Assembly: GCA_963682055.1 (NCBI GenBank)
Contig: OY821740.1
Location: forward strand, 44,102,795-44,166,794
DNA from: Primula veris
Taxonomy: Eukaryota; Streptophyta; Magnoliopsida; Ericales; Primulaceae
Reading direction: 5' to 3'
DNA: 64,000 nucleotides
The notes below the pieces were generated by a model, which was given only the letters and a program-made list of their open reading frames with translations, did no database searches and had not been told where the DNA came from. This document shows positions 1 to 13,600 of the stretch, piece by piece. The translations under genes were made by a program, and so were the position numbers. Every line of letters begins with the position of its first letter. Position 1 is the stretch's first letter.

Positions 1-275
1 TGATCTGTACATATGTAATAGATTAATGGGTCATAATCCTCCATACACAAATTGTGATTTCACTAGTATGTAGGACCATGTGGCAGTACTCGGATGACTT
101 AATTATTACTCTACTGTTATGAACAAAAGTTGTCATTTAACAAGGACTTTAACCTTGTGATGACATATCTTCATTTATATGATTTATAATATTTTACTAT
201 CACATGAATATATATTCAGTGGAGGAACATAGCGTCGGTAGGTGGCAAAATCCCTCTCTCATTCGCCCTTCACCA
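1..275. other. Left-edge non-coding stretch
   Basis: AT-rich sequence with no long reading frame. Its right end, from about 243, is the first copy of a 34-bp tandem duplication that runs into the putative start codon of the next feature. It could be the promoter and leader of that gene. I see no transposon ends here. Confidence 0.5.
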
Positions 276-828
276 ATGGCGAAATCCCTCTCTCATTCCC
301 CCTTCACCCAAAAAAAAGTATTACCACCACTACTAGTGCCTAGAACTAAAGCAGATTGACCTTCGATTTTAATTTATATTTAAAATACATTTTATCCCCA
401 TTCCTAATCAAATATTGGTTTCGCCGTCGTTATTTTATCTTAAGTTATTTTCTTTTTGTTTACTCTAATAAACTTCTTCTTTGATCGGTTTGAGTTATGT
501 CTCATTATCTTGGATTTTCTTTGCATTCAGGGAAATTCTGACAGAGGTAAATCACCATGGCAAGGGGTATGTATATTCTACTCGAATTGTTCTTAGTTGT
601 TACACACACACACACACACACACATACCCAGAGCTGAGCTGGGCAGACACCGTTGGATTCTCTTATCTTGGATTCACGATTTCTGATGACTTTGCTCATA
701 ATTCTTGTTTTTGGATATATTTTGTTTTTGTTTCACAGGTGAGAGATAGGTGCAGAAGCGAGTGGGCCCAGTTCCAGGATCGTCTTGCTGCTGCCGACAA
801 GTCGTACCTTTCACAGATAAAGCAGTAA
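276..828 (+). CDS. Possible three-exon gene for a 55-residue protein of unknown function
   Basis: I do not recognise this protein. Three segments join in phase 0 with canonical GT-AG introns: 276-317, 531-566 and 739-828, ending in TAA. The last exon is the most protein-like part and reads VRDRCRSEWAQFQDRL followed by AAADKSYLSQIKQ, a basic and amphipathic tail. The middle exon encodes GNSDRGKSPWQG. The proposed ATG sits in a good plant context (CACCAATGGCG). The second intron holds a (CA)n microsatellite. Weak points: the first exon is very short, the start codon lies on the junction of a 34-bp tandem duplication, and no homolog comes to mind. It may instead be the 3' end of a longer gene with different upstream exons, or a gene relic. 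No signal peptide or membrane segment is visible. Confidence 0.35.
602..624. repeat. (CA)n microsatellite
   Basis: About eleven CA units inside the second intron of the putative small gene. Confidence 0.9.
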
Positions 829-3040
829 CCTAAATTATACATATCCGTCCCCTTAAGAAAGCCGTCCTCTCTTTCCTGAGTCATCTTTCTTTCCAAACGT
901 CTTGGTTATGATCCTTTTTGCTAAATCACGGTGTGGTATCTATTTTCAGTGTAGTATTGCATAGCCATTTACTATTAGATGAATTGAAACAATATCTTCT
1001 GTGCAGAAGTTCCTACTAGGTTTCATTAACAGATGCACATTTGTCATCACTTAATCCTGTTTCAATGCTATCAAATTTTAACTGTGCGCAGCTTGCAATG
1101 TACAAGATAATGTTTATTCGGATGACTAAAAAGTTTTAGAAAAAATAGATGGTTGATTATCTGGATCCGGTATTTCTCTATATAGTAAAATGTTTGGTAT
1201 ATCTTTGCTATATTCGCTCTTCTTATTTTTGGTTTTCTCAGCTTAATATGGTCCTCGTAATTTCAGTTGATTCCTAATGTGTGGAATTCTTAAATTTTTT
1301 GTTGAGATATATTTTTGTTTCCTAGCTATATTATAAGCAGGCTTCTTGCCTGATTAGGAGTTGCTTCTACTGCTTGCTTTCCTTAGTCTATTAATTAAAA
1401 TTACGACCATGGTCCTTGTAGTTTTATGATAAATTTTATGCATCCCATATTTAAGTTACCAGGACCAGCTCTACTCTGCTTTACACTTTCGTTCTTTATT
1501 TGAAGAGAGGTTTATTAAGTTGACATATTTGGTTCTTTTCTTATTAACATAAGCTTCATAGAGTTAACAAAAACTTAAGTCTAGATTTTTTTAACCAGCT
1601 TTCTTATTTTCTATAAACCAGGTTTTTAGAGTAACCTAAAAATAGAAACAAAACATTATTAAGCAGCTATTTTTACTTCAATCCTTGTTTTATTTTCTAC
1701 TGAACCATGAAAAAAAATTCTATGGAGTTGCCAAGTTGCCACGATCTATGTGGGCTCGAAGAAAGGATTAAATGTGTGAGTTGAATTGTCTTTGATGACC
1801 AATCTCAGCCATGCGAAGAAATGGGGAATGGCTTCATCAGCCTTGCAAGATATCCGTATTAAATTATACCGAGGAGTAAAACTAAATAACTTTGTTAGGT
1901 AACTAAAACAAATTACTTTTATTAAAGAAAAGTATAAAATAGACAAATTTTGGACAATATGATGCATTAATGTTTCCTAATACAACAATCATAGAGACAT
2001 CTCAATGCAATTAAACGTTGATTACCGGTTGATTAACGTTGATAAAACTATATAAAAAGCTTGTTGACAGATTAGGAGGATGTGTATTTGTTTCTTGTCT
2101 CTTACATACTAAAGGCGGAATAGAAGAGGTGCTTCACTTGTGTATCGCCAATTGATGTTTTAAGCCACCGTAGTTTTATTTCAAATCCATTCTAGGCCGT
2201 GTAGTTTCAATAGAAAAAGTAATAACACAGGCTTTAATGCTTTATAGAACCTTATTATCTCGATTAAAAAATACGAGTAAATGAAACACTTGATCCTTTA
2301 CAATCTCTCTGTTATAAAAAAATACCTAGTATGTGAATCAATTCATCATCTTTTGCCATCAGTTTCACTACCTTACACTACATAGGTGATCCCAGACGAA
2401 AATATAAGTAACATTAATCATGGTTTGTTAGTCAACGTGCATTCTTTTTTATTTTTAACATGAATTGTATGTCCCGTTTTTCTGAACACTTAAGGGTATG
2501 CAGCTAATGCTATTATTGTAATATATGCGAGTTAGGAGTATGTTACAGCTGTGGATGAAGTCTAGAAAGATAGCTTAATTAGCTTTCACCCCGTATTAAA
2601 AGTTAGGCATATTTCATTAAAAATGTCCTTTATTTTCGAAATACCTTAAAGGCCCAACTATATTATCTTCTCGATATTAAAGTAGGAGGGGAATTTGGTC
2701 GGAAATTTAGGTTTGAATTTAAAAATATAGAGCTTGGACCACTTTTGGTTACAACTTTCAGTTTTAGGAGTATTAGACTTGAATTAAGTAGATTTTTTTA
2801 AATGCTTGAATTAAGTAGTTTGTTGTAAACATATACACACAGAAAAAAATCTTTTTGTTACTGCCAAGGGCTAAAACACTATTACTAACCAATCTTATGT
2901 TTCTTGCTTGGTCCCTTCTTGAAAATAAGTATGGAACATAAGTAATGTACGTTTCCGAACTTTAAATATGTCTTCTCAGATAGGAAGTTTTAGAGAAAAA
3001 TAAGTCACCTATATAATACTTGCTCCATTTTTTTTTTTTA

Positions 3041-3301
3041 ACCGTCCCTCTTATAAATTGCTACTTTTTAATAATATTAAATTTTAAAACATAAATTATC
3101 AATATTACCCTTATAAATATCATAATTAAAGTTAATGCGAGTAATTTATTTCCTAAAAATTGTTGTTGTTGTAGTCATAAATGATAAGTATACTAAGGAC
3201 AATAAAGTAAATTTATTGTATTATAATTACCATATTGAAAAGGTGGACAATTATTTTGAGACAACCTAATATGGAATAATAGACATTTAATTAGGGACGA
3301 A
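3041..3301. mobile_element. Degenerate Stowaway-like MITE
   Basis: The left end (CCGTCCCTCTTATAAATTG) and the reverse complement of the right end (TCGTCCCTAATTAAATGTC) form a rough inverted repeat, and the phrase GTGGACAATTATTTTGAGAC near the right end is common in plant Stowaway-type MITEs. The termini are eroded and I could not see a clean TA duplication. Confidence 0.3.
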
Positions 3302-5131
3302 CAGAATAGAATTTAATGGGTTTATATAGTGGATCAATATTTAAATAGTTTAAAAAAAAATAATCAATCATTAAATAAGTTTGAAAGAAAAACCAAATAC
3401 TAAGTATTTTTGTTTTTAGAGACCAATACTTAATTAACTCTATTTTTATCCAATTGGGGGTAAAATCCCGTTGTATATCCACCCTAGGACATATAGCTAT
3501 AGCCTATAGAACACATTATCACCACGTGACTTTGTTTTTCAAATGGAACGAAAGGAAGTTTGTTTGTGAATTAAAGCTTAAATACACTTTTAATCACGAC
3601 TCTTTAGAATTTGTGAAACCTGACGGATCCCGACTCGAAACTTTTCCGACCCGATCACTTTCGGGATCATAATTGATTTTTAATATTACTGGGTACCCGT
3701 GGTGTAACCGAAATATAATTAAATGTATACAATTATATATTATATTATTATTAAGTGTTAACTACGATTATTAAAATTGTAATTCATGTCCTTTTTTTTA
3801 ACTTAGCCCAATACTCCAAACGGTTATATTCTGTGTTACTTGTTTGAATTGTGTTTATGTTATTTATTAATAAATTATAATTTTTGCTTATATATATTTT
3901 ACTTATTTCACAAGTTTGAATTTTATGTTTCATCTTTTTGGGTAATTTACACGGAACTTAAAATCATTATTAATATAAACTTTAGGGTTCTTTTCTTTTA
4001 ACATTTTTTTCAAGCACTTCGCCGCGTGGATGGACGAAATCGGGATTACAAAATGATTTCCAATGCTTATCAGGTCGGGATTTTGGTTGATGCATTTCGG
4101 GTCGGGTCCCGATTCAATAAGGGGGTATTTCGTTTACAGACCATTTGGTAAACCTATTTTACTGTTAAATCTCTATTTCAGTTACGGCCAAATTTGGCCA
4201 ACTCAACTAGTAATATACTACTAGCAAATTACACGATTTTACGTCACATTAGTCAAATTGCTCAAACATATACATACAAACACAGTAACAGTATGCGTAA
4301 TAATGTTACAATTTTAAAATCCATAATAAAATTTTGATTACTAATAATATTTCATGAAATAATATTTTGACTACTAAATAATACTCTCCTAATTCAAGGT
4401 GAAAATAAATTTTTGAGAACAATCAAAACAACAATTGACTAATAGTCACATGATGTACAGTATTGGACCACTTGGTGGGATACAGATGATGACAAAGGAA
4501 AAATTCTCATCATAGTGACTTTTTTTTATTTTTTATTTTTGGTTTTAAAATTAATTAATTAATTAGTACAATAAATGTCAGTGACTAACTACTCTGCAAC
4601 CTGATTGTTGCAGATCTTTAGCAAGTACAAAAGAGTAAAAGTAGGCTGTGTGTTAAACTACAGCTATTTATTTATTTAATTTGATAACACAATGACACAT
4701 AAGTACATAACATAAGTGCATAACATAAGTACATAAACATAGACACATGTATAGATAAGATATACATAGATGTTACTTATTTATCCACCTTTTTCTCTAA
4801 CAAAACCCACACTTTATTCTCTGCTTCCGCTTCCCTTGTCGAGAATTCAGAGCAGATAGAGAGAGATAAATAAACAGATCTGAGGAAAATAAGGAAAGAA
4901 TAAAATAAATAAAGATAAAAACAATAAAACACAATTGGAATTTAGTTTTTATTTATTTATATAATAATATATATAGAATTTAATTATGAGTGGCCAATTA
5001 AAACCATCTATCTCTTTCATCGAACGGTCTTGATAGTTACTGTCCCTTTGTCTTTCTATTTGTCTCTTTGTTGGCTTTTTCTTCTGTATTGTTTTTCTAA
5101 CAGATCTCATTTTTTACACTTTACACTATCT

Positions 5132-5205
5132 GTGCGTGTGTGTGTGTGTGTGAGAGCGAAAGAGAGAGATTGTGTGTATTTTTAGAGAGAGAGAGAGAGA
5201 GAAAG
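5132..5205. repeat. GT- and GA-rich tract in the ARF leader
   Basis: A (GT)n run is followed by (GA)n runs about 500-570 bp upstream of the ARF start codon. CT/GA-rich 5' leaders are common in plant developmental genes, so this is likely transcribed leader, but the transcription start is not visible. Confidence 0.7.
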
Positions 5206-5707
5206 ATAGGAAGAAGAATATTTGGAGGTTATTTATGTAGAAATTAAGGATTACACTTAAACTGGGATACATAAAGGTCAGAGATTCAGTTTTGTCTGTT
5301 CTTTTGAATTTTTAATCTTCCTTTTGTTATTATATTGTATTTGAGTTTAGTATTTTAACTACTTTGCATATGTTATCTATGAATAATATAGGCAATTATT
5401 CCTTGTGAAGAACTTGGTTCTACTGTAGAGAGTTACTAATTTACAAAAATTAAGTTTAATTTGGGAATTTTCCTTATTGAGTGGGCCATTTTTTTGATTT
5501 GGATGACACAAAAACATGACTTTTTACCTTTTTTTAGAGTAATTTTTTAAATAAGATTTTGTTGTAGATGAGTTGGATAAATTGTGTTGTTAAACCATAT
5601 CATTTTCAGATAAACAGTGTCAAACTATGAAAATTTAGTTCCAGTTTGGGCAACTTTTTTCTGATTTTGTTGCAATTTTCCATATCAAGTAATAGAGAAA
5701 AACAACT

Positions 5708-8654
5708 ATGATAGAGTCAGAGAAGAGTTTAGATTCACAGCTATGGCACACTTGCGCCGGAGGAATGGTTAAAATGCCACCTGTCAACTCCAAAGTATTC
5801 TACTTTCCTCAAGGTCACGCTGAACACTCCCTCACCACCTTCGATTTCGGTCCCCTCCCTCGTATCCCTCCCTTAATCCTCTCCAAAGTGTCGTCCATCA
5901 AGTTCATGGCCGACCTAGAAACCGACGAAGTCTACGCCAAAATACTCCTAACCCCGCTCCAAAACAATCATGAAATGAACGATGACGATGACGTGGCGGT
6001 TGTTAACACCTCCTCACAGTCCCCCGAAAATCCCACCTCCTTCGCCAAAACTCTTACCCAATCGGATGCTAACAATGGTGGAGGATTTTCTGTTCCTCGA
6101 TTCTGTGCAGAAACGATTTTCCCTAGGCTGGACTACACTGCTGACCCGCCTGTACAAACCATTATAGTGAAGGATGTTCATGGGGAGGTATTCAAGTTCA
6201 GGCATATATATAGAGGTACGCCTAGGCGCCACTTGTTGACTACCGGATGGAGTAATTTCGTTAACCAGAAGAAATTGGTTGCTGGGGACTCGATAGTCTT
6301 TTTACGTGCTGATAATGGTGATTTATTTGTTGGGATCCGTAGGTCGAAGAGAGGGGGTATTGGTGGGCCCGAGGGAGGGTGGAATAACTCTCTTTCCCCT
6401 TTGGGGACTTTTTTTATGGGGGAAGAGAGTAAAAGTAATAGAAGTTATATAAATGGGAGGGTGAGTCGTGCAGATGTTGTGGAGGCTGTTTCGTTGGCGG
6501 CGAGTGGGCGACAGTTTGAGGTGGTTTACTATCCAAGGGCGAGCACGCCGGAATTTTGTATTAGGGCTTCCTTGTTTAGGGCGGCGATGGAAGTGCAGTG
6601 GTATCCGGGTATGAGGTTTAAGATGCCTTTTGAGACGGAGGATTCTTCTCGAACTAGTTGGTTTATGGGATCGGTGGCTTCTGTTCAGGTTTCTGATCCT
6701 TTAAGATGGCCTAATTCACCTTGGCGACTTCTTCAGGTACTCTTTCATATCATTTAAAATGACTTAATGCTGATTTTTATGGTCTCTTTACTAGTATATG
6801 TCCGTGTTTAAGATTGAAATTACTTGTGTGTCGATGAATTGTTCTCATCTGAATATGGTATGTTGAGTCTTTGTTAAAAAGAAAGAATGATTTGTTGCTG
6901 ATTTAATTAAGTCATGTTGCAATATACTTAACTGTCTTTTTATCGGCATATGTATTTTTTGTACAACTTGGTTTGAAGAAAGTCACAGTAAGGAATAAGA
7001 ATTTGTACCTCGAATCTTACTTTAGAGCGTAGACCGAGATTGGTATACGATTGCTTTATTTTTGTTTTTGATTTTTACGTATGCTATTGAAGAAATGCCT
7101 TTAGCCTCTAACCAAATGTAGTATGTCCTAGTATGTTCGTTTCAATGTAAAGAATGAAGAATAGTTTCACTTGAAAATCCAGTATATCTATTAAGATCGA
7201 TGGAATTAGGTGTATACGCTTGCCGGCTTGTGCCTTTTATGTTGATGGATCTTTCAAGGAGTTTGAACTTTTGCATTGTGCTTTAGTGTGAACATCATGC
7301 TTGTTGACGATTGGTTCCCGTCTGGATTTCAACAATAATACCTGGTCAATTTCGTTTTATTTTTCACATTTTTCCCCCTGACATGCAGTTGTGCATTTAC
7401 TTATTAACAATTGCAGGTGACGTGGGACGAACCTGATTTGCTGCAAAACGTGAAATGTGTGAGCCCGTGGCTGATTGAGTTAGTGTCAACCATGCCCACC
7501 CTCGATATGACATCATTCTCGCCACCAAGGAAAAAGCTGCGGGTCCCGCAACCTCCTGATTTATTCGATGGAAACTTTACTTTCCCGTCGTTTTTAGACA
7601 ACCCCCTACGTCCCAACAGTCCTATGTATTGTCTTACCGACAACATTTCTGTAGGCATACAGGGAGCCAGGCATGCTCATTTTGGAACCCCTTTATCGGA
7701 TCTCCATATTAGCAACAAAGTACAGTTGGGTCGTTTCCCAAACTGCTTTCAAAAAAGTAATTCAGGTTTCAAAGTCACCAATGACTTTTTCTCAAACCAT
7801 CGTGATAATACTTCTCATGAAGGGATTTCTTGTTTGTTGACCAAGGGGAAATCAAGTTCCAAATTGGAGAAAAATGAAAATGATAACGCACCACAGTTTG
7901 TGCTTTTTGGCCAGCCTATTCTGACCGAACAGCAAATGATTTTAAATACGTTAAAGAGAAAAAAATCTCCAACTAAAGATTTAAATGAAATGGAAGATGG
8001 TTTTGGTATGGGTCCACTTGGTCTTGGTATAGGTCACTGCAAAGTTTTTATGGAGTCGGAGAATGTAGGGCGTACTCTAGATCTCTCGGTTTTCGAGTCT
8101 TATGAAGATTTATACAAAATGCTGGCAAATATGTTTGGATTAGAAAGATCTGATATGCCATCTCATTTGCTTTATCAAGATGCATCTGGTGCTTTTAAAA
8201 AGACTGGATTTGAACCTTTTAGGTACTGGAAATTTAGAATATGATGTGATTAACATATATTTGTAATGACTTCTGCCTTTGTGTCTAAAGTTGTATTATT
8301 TTTTTTCTCGTTGCAGAGATTTTATTAAAGAAGCTCGAAGATTGACAATTTCGTCAAGTTCCACCACAACTACAAGGTTGGTATACTCGTTCAAATTTGC
8401 ATTTTGATTATTTACATTTAAATTTGTTTTGCACCTATGTCACCAGTTCAACTTATAGATTATATTTGAAATGTCGATATAGATGGGATATTAAGATTTT
8501 CTTATTACACAGTTCAAATGAAAATTTGCATGAATAAATGACTAATTCAGCGATAGTTCTTTTCCTTGACAGGAAACTGATTGGGTTGCAAAATGCGGAT
8601 ATTGGACTCGATTCTTCTGCAAAGGTTGGTGGTGCCTTGACCATATTCGTGTAG
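5708..8654 (+). CDS. ARF10/16: Auxin response factor, ARF10/ARF16 clade
   Basis: A nuclear DNA-binding protein that binds auxin-response elements; this clade (class C) generally represses transcription. Exons 5708-6736, 7417-8222, 8317-8376 and 8573-8654 join with GT-AG introns into 658 residues, close to the usual clade length. The N terminus (SLDSQLWHTCAGGMV) is typical of ARFs. The B3 domain is at about 112-214 (FAKTLTQSDANNGGGFSVP...WSNFVNQKKLVAGDS), the auxin-response domain at about 250-365, and a C-terminal PB1 domain at about 553-630 (RTLDLSVFESYEDLYKML). The PB1 domain separates it from ARF17, which lacks one. FVLFGQPI at about 504-511 resembles a clade-conserved LFG motif. The miR160 site lies in exon 2. 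The PB1 acidic loop is altered (GFEPF where family members usually have GDEPF). Confidence 0.95.
7653..7673 (+). promoter_or_regulatory. miR160 target site in ARF mRNA
   Basis: Twenty consecutive bases, GGCATACAGGGAGCCAGGCA at 7654-7673, are fully complementary to plant miR160; only the base facing the miRNA 3' end (7653, A instead of T) differs. The site codes for GIQGARHA at about residues 423-430, between the DNA-binding and PB1 domains, where ARF10/16/17 sites lie. Cleavage would be expected opposite miRNA positions 10-11. Confidence 0.95.
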
Positions 8655-10638
8655 GAAATCTGGAGGTTGCATTAGGAAGTTTAGGCACTTTGTGTCAATA
8701 ATTGTAGTAGAGAACTTGTGTAGCTCTTTTGGACGTGTATTAATCCGTGGTGTTCTTATTTGAATTCGCACTTGAATTTGGCTAGGCTACGTTTTTTTAG
8801 TGTCTTCTTCTCTAAGTTTGGAGAGCACAATGTTTATGTCGTTGTATTTCGAAGTTTTTCGTACTTGGTTTCCGGTTACTTCAGCTAATGTCACATCTTA
8901 TTTGGTTATTCAGTTTCCTTCTTGTTTAAAAAGCTTACATCTTAATTTGTGCAAATTTATAATGCTTTTGCATCTAGGCAGGACTGCTCTTGCTGGATTC
9001 TAACTGCACCTTATAATGAAAAAGAAATATTGGAAAAGTTTAAACTTTACCGTTTAATACTTTTTACAGGGCAATTGCTTGTTTAATTTTAAAAGAAAAT
9101 TACTAAACTGGTTTTGGATTAGTCCAGTTCTCTTTCTGTTTAAGAAAATTCATTATCTATATTCCTGCTGAAACCAGAGAGTGATTTTGGTCAATATATG
9201 ACTCACCCCTCAAAGCTAAGATCGTAGTATATGTCTTTACTCTTTAGTAGTAAAAAAATTTTTGACAAAAATTGAACCCCTGGACTATAATATGAGATAT
9301 TTTCAAAATGGTGATTCTTCAGTCTAATACTTTAAAGAGTCCGAGACCAAATACAGTATCAAACAAGTTTGATTTAATTTTTTTTAGGTCCAACTTAATT
9401 AGTCTGTCTGGAGTGTCTCTATGTATTAACTTAATTTCCCATAAGCGATAATTACTGTTTACATAAAATTAGCTGGTTTTAACTATTTTCATATTAAAGT
9501 AACCGTTTTTTCAATAATCATACCAAACTGTCTGAAATTCACTAATTATCATACTGTTGTCACCTAACACCAAAAAACATTAAGCGCGTGCCCTCATATA
9601 CATTAATGAATGATAAAACCATCTTTTCATCAACCAAAATAGGGATAATTCTGTTTACACACATAAACTATCTGTTTTTAACAATTTGCATACTAAATTA
9701 ACTATTTTTTCATAACGTGGTATTGTTGCATTTTTTTTTCCATCTCAGCAATTGTTTTTATTATTTTGGTCTTTTTTACACCATTTTGTAAAGTCAATTT
9801 TGTGAAAATATAGAAATATTGTAAACAATATTTATAATTTATAAAACTGAATTTAAAATTGTAAAACACTGATTTAGAGTTGAATACAATCATTCCATAA
9901 TTTATAAAGGTTTTTTAAGAAATTTTGTACTTTTTTAAGTAGGAATTAAAAAAATAGAAATTGCAAAAAAAAAGAAAGGCAAAAAAAATCATAATTAACT
10001 TTGTAAATTTTTAACTCGGTTTCTTACTTATAAAACCAATATATAATGCATTTCAGTTTAAGCAATCGCAATTTCTATCTTAAAAGGCTTTTGTTTCAAT
10101 CATCATGAATGAAGAAGGGTTCATCACCAGTTGCAAACAGTCTGTATAATGGGTCAGCTAAATGATAGAGCACTTGGTATCTGGAATTGAGGTCTTGGTT
10201 GAGATAGAGGCACACAGTACGTGACATTACGACCGAAAGTTTTGAGCCTAAACACCTATGCATCAATCTTAAGAAAGAAAATCCATGGCCAAGAAAAAAT
10301 CATAGATGTTACAAGTCAAAAGAAAAGCACTTGAAAATTCGTTGACAGGAAAATTTTATAGAGACAAAATGGAGAGGATCCTTTTCCACTAAGATTACAA
10401 GAGCAGCAGTAAAAGTACAAAGAGAACTGCAACGACACAACGAAACCTCAAATAATAAACACAATTTGGTCCACCAATTAATGGAATTCTATAAGAACTA
10501 GAAAATCACGACCTATCCACTTAAAAGACCAAAAAAAGACTGCAAACACAAACAAAACTTACTGTACATTATGTCTGTAGAATTATAACACTATTCCCAA
10601 CTTGATGATTGCTAACAAAATATTGAACAGAAGGATAC
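8655..10638. other. Convergent intergenic region
   Basis: The 3' ends of the ARF gene (plus) and the SAPS gene (minus) face each other here, so both 3' UTRs lie within it. No coding exon is visible. Two diverged copies of a roughly 70-bp phrase (around 9455-9525 and 9652-9725, both containing a GTTTACA...TTTTAAC...CATA pattern) suggest a decayed repeat. Confidence 0.6.
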
Positions 10639-13600
10639 CTATTCGAGAACCACAACCTTTTGATCAACCCTCCAATAGTTGGCATCGTTAAACTCCTTCA
10701 TCCCCGATCCACTCTCATCTTCACTCTCTTTCTCTGCCATTATCGGCACAATACTCCTCTTCAAGGGGCCCGCCTCACCCACAATCCCCTCCTTTAGAGC
10801 TTGTTCCATTGCTTTTTCAGTACCTTCTAATTCAACCCCCACAAATTCGACATCCTCTTCGAACAAAGATGGAACAGGAGCTGATTTATGGTTTGTATCA
10901 GAAGGGACAGGACCATTGCTACAGTCCATGGGAGTAAAGTTCCCATTTGGCATTGTTTCTGCCTTGTTTGGCTGGGGATTATTAGCATTTGTAGAGCTTA
11001 TTATAGGTTCTTCAAATGGATTAACGCTTGCACCACCGATTTGAAAATCAGGGGACTCTCCCCATCCTACCCACTCTGGTAAAGGCCGGTCACGAAACGG
11101 GTCTTCTTCTTCATTCTCGGTCATTGAAACTCCATACCCGGAATTATTTTCTGCTGAGAGTTCCTTGGTAATGTTTTTAGCGGAATCCGCGGAGTCAATA
11201 AAAGGATTTTTGCTTTCTGTTAAATCATCATCTTCGCCGACCACCACCTCGTCATCACTTCCACTATCGCGATTATTTGATGTTCTGTTTAAGTTAATAT
11301 CTTCCATTGTCTCTGTGAGGGTTGCACCTCCAGAAGCAGCACGATCGTCTTGGAAAGCAAACCAGTTGGAATTTGTGAACAAACTGCAAAATAATGAGAC
11401 AAACTTTGAACATATAATTTGTGTGCAAAAATCCAAACGGAAAGGAGTCAGATAAGATTGCAGGGCTCTAATTTATTGCTAGGCTTTATTGTAAAATTAT
11501 ATGCATGAGGTTGCTGCAAGGTCTTGTGTACTTTGTGAAACTTTATGCATGAGGTTGCTGTAAGGTCTTATGTAGTGAACTCTACTCTAATGAGAAGGCA
11601 TCTAGTTCGGGTATATTTGAGAAACTTATTTTATTTTAACAATGTCCAGTCTTCAAATATCATCCAAAATAGTAGAATTGGCAAGCTCACCTGCCCTGGT
11701 CGTCTCCTAATCTGAGTGATGATATCACCACTTCAGCAGATTCATCGTCAAAATAGACATCCTGTAGTTGTTGAAAATGAAACAGAATGAAGATTAAATC
11801 TAATTCAAAAGACAGTAACTACGATGTTAGAAAAGTGTAAGTGAATCAGAATGCATATACCTCATCATCTCGATCAAGAGCACCATTCCCCTGAAAAGAA
11901 ATGGTAAAAGAATTTTTTTAATAACAGAATAGTTGGTGATGATACACTTAAGATATGCCCTTCTCAATTTTTACTGTACTCGAGGTATTAGATAACCATA
12001 CCTCTTCCGCATCTTCGTTATCATAAATACTGTATCTAAAAGCTTGACTCAGATTATTTGCTAAAGCTGCAACATCATAGTCTCTGTCATGAATGTCATC
12101 CTCGTCACTGTCCCTCATTCTATCTTGCAAAGCAGTAGGACGACTGCAAAAGTAGAAAGAAGAGATGAACACTATTTTAGAGATAACATGCAAAATATTG
12201 ACTGTTAAAAGGAAACACACAGAAATTTCAAAATATATTTCTCCTTGATAGTCCTCACAAGGTAAGTGGTTGTGTAATTTCAGGGAATGGAAGGCTATTG
12301 CAGCGCATTTTAGTTCAGGAGTGTTTTTTAGTCTTGAGGGATATAGATGACTGCTTGTTATGGTAAAGGTGTTATGGAAGAGTTAGAAATATGCAGTTTA
12401 AACATTTAAAATCCAACTAAATTATTTGTGAGAAGCTTACCCACAAGCCCATCGATAGACATTTTCCACCATATTACGCTCCTGTAAACTTGTAGCATGC
12501 CACTCATTCCATTCACTATTTTCCTGAAAAAGTAAAAGTGACTTTGAGTTAGTCAAAGCATTATCACCAAAAGAGACGACAGATAATACAAAGCAGTAAA
12601 TATGTAACACAGGAATCAATTTCTAGATTTCAGCAATGTATCTAGTTAAAATGATAGGAGTTAGCTTAGACGGTAGTACTTGGTCAAATTATGTATAATT
12701 TCTGAAGAATTGAGAGCAGTGAAGCTTAAACAATTAATAGAGGAGCTTTCAAATAATATAGGAGTTTTCAAGAAACCAATAGGCAATAGCGACCATGAAC
12801 AAATTCTTTTCCACTAATAGCCAGCTCCTATTTCTAAGCTGCCATTCTGCCAGTGAAATGAATAAATATCAGCCCAATGGAGCCATCGTATCTTGTAGTT
12901 CTTATAATTTTCTAACAAAATCGGTAATACAGATTTTGACATAACAAGTGGAAACCTCTTCTCTGTAACAAACTTCTTTGGGTCTCAGAGCTTCTGTTTC
13001 TCGGCTACCAGTTGATGCAATTTGGACTATATCTGACCAAATTAATTTTGAATTTTTTTGAGGGTGTTCCGGCCCAAGTTTAAAGAAAAAATTGTGACCC
13101 ATGCATCATACAACAAAAAGGAACTTTAAAATACACCTAGAATTACAGTAGCCACTGATCAATATAAATAGAGTTTATAACAAAGACACAGTTACTTGGA
13201 AAGCATTTTTTTGATAAATTATGATCTTAGACCTCCAAAAAAAACCTACTCATTCATTGAAGTAAGAGGAGCAAAAATGTTTTCTGCTCATTAGGTCAAG
13301 AAATAGCGAAGCATGTGATTTAATGGCAATTTAACCAATGAAAGGTTGATGCCGGGGTGGGGGTTGAGGGGGATGAAGTGCAATTTCTAGAACCATAGAA
13401 TAAACAGGAAATAAGACCAAAAGATTGGGAAATAAAATTCTAAGACATAGGAACTGGAAATAAAGAGCAAATCTTGTGATTGTAGTTATTAATAAATCTC
13501 TCAACGTCAAAAGTACCATGGATGATTTCAGGAAAAACACACTGAATCCACAGAAATGGAAGTAATAAGCATTAGTCAATTTATGGCCAACATTTAAAGA

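Larger units (their letters stand above)
829..5707. other. Intergenic region and upstream region/leader of the ARF gene
   Basis: No convincing coding exon. A degenerate MITE-like element lies near 3041-3301. The last 900 bp or so is probably promoter and 5' leader of the ARF gene: it has a single auxin-response hexamer TGTCTC at 5061-5066 and a GT/GA-rich tract at 5132-5205 typical of plant leaders. One hexamer is weak evidence, since it is expected by chance about once per 4 kb per strand. Confidence 0.6.

Noticed and set aside
3454..3672. 72-residue reading frame upstream of the ARF gene
   Set aside because: No recognisable motif, no splice context, and the surrounding DNA looks like decayed repeat.
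10679..11455. Plus-strand frames of 64-121 residues
   Set aside because: Antisense shadows of the last SAPS exon, which has the conserved family sequence.
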